Positions 17,126 through 22,500 of a stretch of DNA of 22,500 nucleotides are shown here, piece by piece; position 1 is the first letter of the stretch; each line of letters begins with the position of its first letter. The stretch covers positions 37,501 through 60,000 of the forward strand of contig JAXCGZ010011701.1 in NCBI GenBank assembly GCA_037179515.1. Direction: 5' to 3'. The notes under the pieces are model-generated. The model saw only the letters and a list, made by a program, of their open reading frames with translations. It was not told the DNA's origin and searched no databases. The stretch is from Halocaridina rubra (Eukaryota > Arthropoda > Malacostraca > Decapoda > Atyidae). The translations under genes and the position numbers were made by a program.

Positions 17126-19950
17126 GATTGTTATACACAAATGCTGATGGATTAGCTGGTAAGGCAGTAGAATTAAAAGATAGGATCCACAACAGTAAGG
17201 CAGATATAGTAGCAATTACAGAGACTAAGTTGAGTGAGGACATAAAAAGTGTCACAGTTTTTCCTAAGGGCTTCAGAATACTAAGGGTTGAAAGATCTGA
17301 GAGGACTGGTGGAGGGATAGCACTGCTCATAAGTGAGAGGATTCAAGTTGAAGAAATAAACTTGGCTATAGAAAGTGAGTTCAGGGAATTTCTTGTTACT
17401 CGCATAAATACTGGGTCAGAGAGCATTATAATAACTGTTGTATACAACCCACCAAGGAACCAAAATAGGCTTGAAGTTTATGAGGAAAGTCATATAGGTA
17501 CTATTGAAGCCATAAACTCAGTTGTTAACATGGCACGGGAGAAAAAATGTAGAATTTTGATTATGGGAGACTTTAATCATAAAGAGATAGATTGGATAAA
17601 TCTTGACCCACACAGTGTTGAGGACTCATTTGGGGCAAGATTCCTAGATTGTGTACAAGGGAATTTCCTACACCAACATGTAATGGAACCAACAAGAGCC
17701 AGGGGTGGGGATGAGCCATCACTACTTGATCTAGTGTTCACAGATAATGTGTTGGATATTGAAAATATTGAGTATGAACCACCAATTGGAAAGAGTGACC
17801 ACTGTGTGTTGTTGATGGAGTATATCATTGAAGACATTCTTCCTGAGAGTAGAGGCACTGAGGACATGAGGAGGAACTATCCGAAAGGAGATTACATCAA
17901 AATGAATGAGCTTTTTGCAGTTATTGACTGGAGAACCTTATTTTACAACAAATCTGTACAAGAAATGTATGACATCTTTTGTGAGAAATATGGGAAGATA
18001 GTAGATTGCTGCATACCTGTCACCAAAGTAGGTGTAATTCATGCCAGAGAGAAATGGTTCGATAATGGGTGTAAAAGAGCTAAGGAGTGGAGAGACAAAT
18101 GCTGGAAAAGGTATAGGAGGAGAAAAAACATAAATGGCTGGCAAACCTACAAAAGAGCAAGAAATGACTACCTAAGTAAAAGGAGAGAGGCAGAGAGAGA
18201 TTATGAGAGGGACATCAGCAGGAAGGCTAAAGAAAATCCCAAGCTTTTCCACAGCTTTATCAGAGGAAAACTGAAGGTAAAAGAACAGGTTTTAAGGCTA
18301 AAGAGAGCGGATGGAAGCATCACTGAGACGGACGAAGAGATCTGCAAAGAATTGAACAAGGATTTTCAGTCAGTATTTACAGTAGAAAATACCCCACCCC
18401 CTCAGATTGCAGTGATAGAAGCTCAAGGGCCGGTATTAGAGAACATCAACCTTACAGCCACAGAGGTATGCAAAGCGCTGATGGATTTAGATGTTCATAA
18501 AGCTACAGGTCCTTATGACATATCCCCTCATGTGCTTAAAAAATGCGCAAACACAATATCAGTGGCACTAAGTATCATATTTAAGGAGTCACTGGAGTCG
18601 GGGGAGATTCCAAGATGCTGGAGACAAGCAAATGTGATACCTATCTTCAAAAAGGGAAGGAGGGATACGGCTCTGAACTATAGACCAGTTTCCTTGACCA
18701 GCATAGTTTGCAAAGTTATGGAGAAACTACTAAGGAAACATATCTCTCTTCACTTGGAATCCTTCAACTTTTTGTCAGTGAGGCAACATGGCTTCAGAGA
18801 AGGAAGATCAACAGTAACAAACTTATTAGAATTTTATGATGAGGTAAGCCAAATCTTACAGGAAAGAGAGGGCTGGGCAGATTGCATATTCCTAGACTTC
18901 CAGAAAGCGTTTGACACTGTTCCACATGGGAGACTTATTAGGAAGCTGCAATCAATGGCTAGAATAGGTGGAAATGTCTTGGAATGGATAAAAACTTACT
19001 TAGAAGGAAGGGAACAGAGGGTTAGAGTAAGACACTCAGTGTCTGAATGGAGAAGAGTTAGTAGTGGAGGTCCACAGGGTTCAGTTTTAGGGCCACTTTT
19101 GTTCCTTGTATATGTAAATGACCTACCAGAGTCTGTAAATTCATTCATGAATATGTTTGCAGATGATGCAAAGATTGTGAAGAAAGTAAAAAATGAGAAC
19201 AATGGTAGAGAACTTCAGGAGGATCTAAATAATCTGCATGAGTGGTCAGAAAAGTGGCTAATGAAATTCAATACTTCAAAATGTAAGGTAATGAGAATGG
19301 GTACAAGTGCAAGAAGGCCCAAGCTTGACTACTCGGTGGCTGGAGTACAACTTCAAGAGACAGAAAATGAGAGAGATCTAGGAGTAAACATACTGGCAGA
19401 TTTGTCTCCAGAAATACATATAAATGGCGTAGTAAGGGCAGCATATGCATTCTTATCAAATGTAAGGGTAGCCTTCAGGCACATGGACAAGGAAATGTTC
19501 AGAAATATTTATGTAACCTATGTGAGGCCAAAACTCGAATATGCAGCCCCCTTTTGGAATCCGCACTTGAAAAAGCACATAGCTAAGCTTGAAAAAGTTC
19601 AGAGACATGCCACGAAACTGGTGCCAGAAATACGCAATCTCGGTTATGATGAGAGGCTGAGGGAATTAGACTTGCCATCACTCGAAGCTAGAAGAGTAAG
19701 GGGGGATATGGTGACAGTCTTTAAATTCCTTCATGGTTATGATAGAGTGGATAGGGATCGATATTTCGATATGGCTGGCTCTAGAACTAGAGGTCATAGT
19801 TTGAAGCTTCGTAAGAAAACTTGTTTGCAGGATGTAAGGAAATACTTTTTCAGTGTAAGAGTAGTTGATAATTGGAATTGGCTAAGCGAGGAGGTAGTTA
19901 ATGCTATCTCAATGCATAGTTTTAAGGACAGGTACGATAAGTATCACTAA
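17032..19950 (+). CDS. LINE ORF2: APE endonuclease-reverse transcriptase
   Basis: The frame is open for 973 codons. Counting from the TTG at 17050 as residue 1, the endonuclease has the expected sites N31 (NADGL), E58 (ITETK), Y132 (VVYNPP), D174/N176 (GDFN) and SDH at 249-251. A basic linker follows. The RT has NYRPVSLTS (543-551), QHGFREGRS (579-587), motif A FLDFQKAFD with D616, motif B around PQGSVLGP (675-682) and motif C FADDAKI with D705/D706. The C-terminal 140 residues (RPKLEYAAPFWNPHLKK onward, then SRTRGHSL and a final SFKDRYDKYH) are typical of CR1-type LINEs. No RNase H is seen. No in-frame ATG occurs before 17530, inside the endonuclease, so TTG is not a likely real start and a -1 frameshift from ORF1 is proposed. 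Two positions differ from the sister copies: GPY for GPD (489) and SGG for SGV (674). Confidence 0.92.
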   Translation, partial: RREEKFLLQNTSRQRGDKEDNDRRSGDGASLRLLYTNADGLAGKAVELKDRIHNSKADIVAITETKLSEDIKSVTVFPKGFRILRVERSERTGGGIALLISERIQVEEINLAIESEFREFLVTRINTGSESIIITVVYNPPRNQNRLEVYEESHIGTIEAINSVVNMAREKKCRILIMGDFNHKEIDWINLDPHSVEDSFGARFLDCVQGNFLHQHVMEPTRARGGDEPSLLDLVFTDNVLDIENIEYEPPIGKSDHCVLLMEYIIEDILPESRGTEDMRRNYPKGDYIKMNELFAVIDWRTLFYNKSVQEMYDIFCEKYGKIVDCCIPVTKVGVIHAREKWFDNGCKRAKEWRDKCWKRYRRRKNINGWQTYKRARNDYLSKRREAERDYERDISRKAKENPKLFHSFIRGKLKVKEQVLRLKRADGSITETDEEICKELNKDFQSVFTVENTPPPQIAVIEAQGPVLENINLTATEVCKALMDLDVHKATGPYDISPHVLKKCANTISVALSIIFKESLESGEIPRCWRQANVIPIFKKGRRDTALNYRPVSLTSIVCKVMEKLLRKHISLHLESFNFLSVRQHGFREGRSTVTNLLEFYDEVSQILQEREGWADCIFLDFQKAFDTVPHGRLIRKLQSMARIGGNVLEWIKTYLEGREQRVRVRHSVSEWRRVSSGGPQGSVLGPLLFLVYVNDLPESVNSFMNMFADDAKIVKKVKNENNGRELQEDLNNLHEWSEKWLMKFNTSKCKVMRMGTSARRPKLDYSVAGVQLQETENERDLGVNILADLSPEIHINGVVRAAYAFLSNVRVAFRHMDKEMFRNIYVTYVRPKLEYAAPFWNPHLKKHIAKLEKVQRHATKLVPEIRNLGYDERLRELDLPSLEARRVRGDMVTVFKFLHGYDRVDRDRYFDMAGSRTRGHSLKLRKKTCLQDVRKYFFSVRVVDNWNWLSEEVVNAISMHSFKDRYDKYH
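17044..17050 (+). promoter_or_regulatory. Candidate -1 ribosomal frameshift site (A AAT TTT)
   Basis: In the ORF1 frame the codons here are AAT (17045-17047) and TTT (17048-17050), preceded by A. This is a canonical X XXY YYZ heptamer. Slipping back one base gives AAA TTT, then TTG and the open ORF2 frame. That frame is closed upstream by TGA at 17029-17031, so the heptamer lies in the only usable window, 17032-17125. A weak hairpin CTTCC/GGGAG (17063-17067 with 17076-17080) follows after a 12-base spacer, longer than usual. The heptamer is also kept in copy 1. Function is inferred. Confidence 0.6.
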
Positions 19951-19975
19951 GTCTAAAATGGAACCGATCAGGAGA

Positions 19976-20006
19976 CGGGAAGATACGAGCTTTGGGCTCT
20001 TTCCCG
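19976..20006 (+). promoter_or_regulatory. 3' UTR stem-loop of the LINE
   Basis: CGGGAA (19976-19981) pairs with TTCCCG (20001-20006), and GAGC (19987-19990) with GCTC (19996-19999), leaving a TTTGG loop and an asymmetric internal loop. Copy 4 has the same sequence, and copies 1 and 2 have weaker versions. In L2-type LINEs a 3' stem-loop is known to be recognised by the element's reverse transcriptase, so this is a plausible template-recognition structure. Confidence 0.6.
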
Positions 20007-20010
20007 TAAA

Positions 20011-20798
<788 letters not shown>

Positions 20799-20832
20799 TC
20801 AATGACACACAATCACAGATATAGACACAGGC

Positions 20833-21069
20833 ACAGTCTTTAAATTCCTTCATGGTTAAGATAGAGTGGATAGGGATCGATATTTTGATATGGCTGGCTC
20901 TAGAACTAGAGGTCATAGTTTGAAGCTTCGTAAGAAAACTTCTTTGCAGGATGTAAGGAAATACTTTTTCAGTGTAAGAGTAGTTGATAATTGGAATTGG
21001 CTAAGCGAGGAGGTAGTTAATGCTATCTCAATCCATAGTTTTAAGGACAGGTATGATAAGTATGACTAA
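20833..21069 (+). pseudogene. LINE ORF2 C-terminal fragment, copy 4
   Basis: Encodes the end of the CR1-type C-terminal region: [18 protein letters not shown] and then the [13 protein letters not shown] segment up to the stop at 21067-21069. A premature TAA lies near its start. With no RT or endonuclease it cannot be functional. Confidence 0.88.
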
Positions 21070-21163
21070 GTCTAAAATGGAACCGATCAGGAGACGGGAA
21101 GATACGAGCTTTGGGCTCTTTCCCGTAAACACAATTAGGTAATCACAATTAGGTAATCACACA
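20833..21163 (+). mobile_element. CR1/jockey-like LINE, copy 4 (3' fragment)
   Basis: This covers only the last 80 or so codons of ORF2, the 3' UTR stem-loop and the two-unit tail (about 21130-21162). It is very close to copy 3 but has a stop where copy 3 has TAT (GGTTAAGAT at about 20852-20860), and it ends YDKYD instead of YDKYH. A short CA-rich stretch (20798-20832) separates it from the (TA)n block. It is followed directly by older LINE sequence (copy 5). Confidence 0.9.
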
Positions 21164-21602
21164 GGAATGTGTTACCTAAAGTCAAACAAGGAAGGACTGA
21201 CAAAGCTCTAAACTATAGGACTGTTTCCTTGACCAGCATAGACTGCAAAGTTATTGAGAAACTATTTTAGAAAAATTGTCTCGATTCACTTAGGGTCATT
21301 CAACTTTTTGTCAGTGAAATTACATGCTGTCAGAGAAGGCAGATCTACAGTAACAAGCATAATAAAATTTTATGATGAGGTAAGCCAGATCTTACAAGAA
21401 AGAGTGGTATGAGAAAATTTCATATTCTTAGATTTTTATAGGGCATATGATGAGGTCCCACATGGCGAGTTATTAAGAACCTGCAAGTAATGGCATGGGT
21501 AGGTGATAATGTCTAGAAGTGGATAAAATCTTACATAGTAGGAAGGGAACAGAGGGTCAGAGTAAGACACACAGTGTCTGACTGGAGAGAGGTTAGTAGT
21601 GG
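21164..21602 (+). pseudogene. Old LINE ORF2 fragment (RT), copy 5 left part
   Basis: Aligns with copy 3 positions about 18630-19070, from GAATGTGTTACC to GTTAGTAGTGG just before RT motif B. It is clearly more diverged than the other copies, with many substitutions, small indels and stops (for example ATTTTAG near 21264, and TGAG and TAGAAG words inside the RT). Recognisable remnants include GTTTCCTTGACCAGCATAG, TTTTATGATGAGGTAAGCC and GGAAGGGAACAGAGGGT. It is probably an older relative or earlier insertion, and it is interrupted by the LTR-like insertion at 21603. Confidence 0.88.
21598..21602 (+). repeat. Target-site duplication, left (AGTGG)
   Basis: AGTGG here is repeated at 22094-22098. 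Copy 2 shows the uninterrupted sequence GTTAGTAGTGGGGTTCCAC, so the duplication and the insertion point can be read directly. If the insert ends in CA the duplication is 4 bp (GTGG); if it ends in AC it is 5 bp. Confidence 0.8.
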
Positions 21603-21700
21603 TGACGCATAGAGCACGACCATGAGTGCCTCATGTACAAGCTCAGTTCTCTGAGATCAAGCTCAAAGTGGCAGGTAAGTCACATTGTTTTAGATGCCCC

Positions 21701-21762
21701 CACACCATAGATTATGGTGTGCTCCCCCTTTTCTGAAATCCTATTGGTGGAGGCACCACCAA
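21701..21762. repeat. Two hairpin-forming inverted repeats in the LTR U3
   Basis: CACACCATA (21701-21709) and TATGGTGTG (21713-21721) are perfect inverted copies with a 3-base loop. TTGGTGG (21744-21750) and CCACCAA (21756-21762) are perfect inverted copies with a 5-base loop. The second overlaps an ATTGG (CCAAT box, reverse) word. Both lie upstream of the TATA box, where promoter elements are expected. Confidence 0.7.
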
Positions 21763-21795
21763 GAAACCATGCCCCGCCATCTCGTTGGTGTATTT

Positions 21796-21826
21796 GAATG
21801 ACCCGAGGTTATAAAAAGGGTCATTC
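21796..21826 (+). promoter_or_regulatory. LTR core promoter: TATA box inside a 9-bp inverted repeat
   Basis: TATAAAAA at 21810-21817 lies within the 13-base spacer between GAATGACCC (21796-21804) and its exact reverse complement GGGTCATTC (21818-21826). A start site would be expected near 21840. The arms contain the nuclear-receptor-like half-site GGGTCA in an everted arrangement; binding is speculation. Confidence 0.65.
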
Positions 21827-21923
21827 CACAAGCGAAAAAGCAGAGTATTGTTGGTGCCCATACATATAGCATTAGGTTAAGGAGACGGGGGTATTGAGGC
21901 TTAGAGGAACAATGTAGCATCTA

Positions 21924-21929
21924 AATAAA
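21924..21929 (+). terminator. LTR polyadenylation signal AATAAA
   Basis: AATAAA lies about 85-90 bases after the predicted start site and would define the end of the R region. It is the only consensus signal in the insert. Confidence 0.6.
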
Positions 21930-22094
21930 TTAAGTGTTAAGTATCTTCGCATATCTATTATCACCTGGCATGAGTGAGAACTGGCCTGTTGTGAGGTGGC
22001 AGGAAGCAATTATTGAATACACAACAAAGGAGTAATACTACAAATATACCAGTGCTATGCCGCCAGCAATGATAGGATCAACATCTATGCGACA

Positions 22095-22500
22095 GTGGGG
22101 TTCCACAGTGTTCAATTTTTGTGGCCACTTTTGTTCTTCCAGTATCTGTAAATGCATTTTTGAATATGTCTGCAGATGATGCAAAGATTGTGAATAAAGT
22201 AAACGACGAGAACAAGTGGTCAGAAATGTGGCTAATGAAAGTCAGTACTTCATAATGAAAGGCAATGAGAATGAGCAGTTCACAAAGGTCAAAATTTATA
22301 GTAGGTGCAAAATGGCTACATTTGCTTTCTTAGGAATTGTGAGGGTGGCATTCAGACACATGGACGAGGATACGTTCTCAAATATTTACTTAACTTACAT
22401 GAGGCCAAAGTTTGAATATGCAGCACCTTTTTGGAATCTGCACTTGAAAAAGCATATAAATACACTAAACGAATTTAAGTACATGCTGCAAAACTGGTGA
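22095..22500 (+). pseudogene. Old LINE ORF2 fragment (RT to C-terminus), copy 5 right part
   Basis: Continues the interrupted RT from GGGGTTCCACAG (motif B) through SADDAKI-type motif C (GCAGATGATGCAAAG) to the RPKFEYAAPFWN segment, and runs off the window. It aligns with copy 3 positions about 19070-19630 but has lost blocks, including much of the stretch after NEN (where GGTAGAGAACTTCAGG is missing) and the LDY-VAGVQ region. There are several stops. Together with 21164-21602 it is one old copy. Confidence 0.88.

Larger units (their letters stand above)
21603..22094 (+). mobile_element. Probable solo LTR inserted in LINE copy 5
   Basis: This 492-bp insert begins TGACGCATAGA and ends TCTATGCGACA, an 11-bp terminal inverted repeat with one mismatch and TG...CA ends. 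It is flanked by a 4-5 bp target duplication and sits cleanly between two halves of the LINE RT. It has a TATA box (21810-21817) and AATAAA (21924-21929) in the order expected of U3-R-U5, and no coding sequence. A solo LTR of a Gypsy-like retrotransposon, left by LTR-LTR recombination, explains this best. A small terminal-inverted-repeat DNA element is the alternative. The orientation follows the TATA and AATAAA order. Confidence 0.72.

Noticed and set aside
17577..17867. Minus-strand frames inside the LINE (also near 10575, 10987, 12042, 14083, 16588, 16983 and 19268)
   Set aside because: The same frames recur antisense to ORF1 or ORF2 in each copy and are shadows of the coding sequence.
17050..19950. 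A host gene or a virus-like polymerase
   Set aside because: The APE endonuclease, LINE-type RT, CR1-type C-terminus and several truncated sister copies identify it as a non-LTR retrotransposon.

Overview
This is repeat-dominated nuclear DNA from an animal. It contains no host protein-coding gene, rRNA or ordinary tRNA that I can recognise. The very long (TA)n and (CA)n tracts, a tRNA-like satellite and a CR1/jockey-type LINE suggest an invertebrate. A decapod crustacean is my best guess, but nothing here fixes the species.

Left part (1-9545): a satellite of about 277 bp per monomer. Each monomer starts with a tRNA-like head that has Pol III A- and B-box-like sequences. There are 12 monomers in array 1 (about 537-3746) and 15 in array 2 (about 4292-8343). 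Diagnostic variants show a three-monomer higher-order repeat (A-B-C), and array 2 has exactly one extra trimer. The arrays and their AT-rich flanks form a large direct duplication offset by about 3.8 kb. Three older, diverged monomers lie at about 8641-9393. (TA)n tracts separate the blocks, and all three blocks run into (TA)n at nearly the same monomer position.

Right part (9545-22500): five copies of one LINE family, all on the plus strand, head to tail. Copy 1 (9545-13088) is 5'-truncated in ORF1 and broken in ORF2. Copy 2 (13089-15115) is 5'-truncated in ORF2 and broken. Copy 3 (about 15135-20040) looks near full length. It has an intact coiled-coil/RRM ORF1 (359 codons) and one uninterrupted endonuclease-reverse transcriptase ORF2. 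Copy 4 (20833-21163) is a 3' fragment. Copy 5 (21164-22500, running off the window) is an old diverged copy split by a 492-bp insertion that reads as a solo LTR with a target-site duplication.

How the parts work together: ORF1 should encode the RNA-binding particle protein, and ORF2 the nicking endonuclease and reverse transcriptase for target-primed reverse transcription. The frame junction is the most interesting point. ORF2 lies in the -1 frame, overlaps the end of ORF1, and has no in-frame ATG until deep inside the endonuclease domain. A canonical A AAT TTT slippery heptamer sits exactly in register in the overlap, so a -1 ribosomal frameshift giving an ORF1-ORF2 fusion is the simplest reading. 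The 3' UTR has a stem-loop and ends in tandem copies of a 14-base unit, a plausible template-recognition end.
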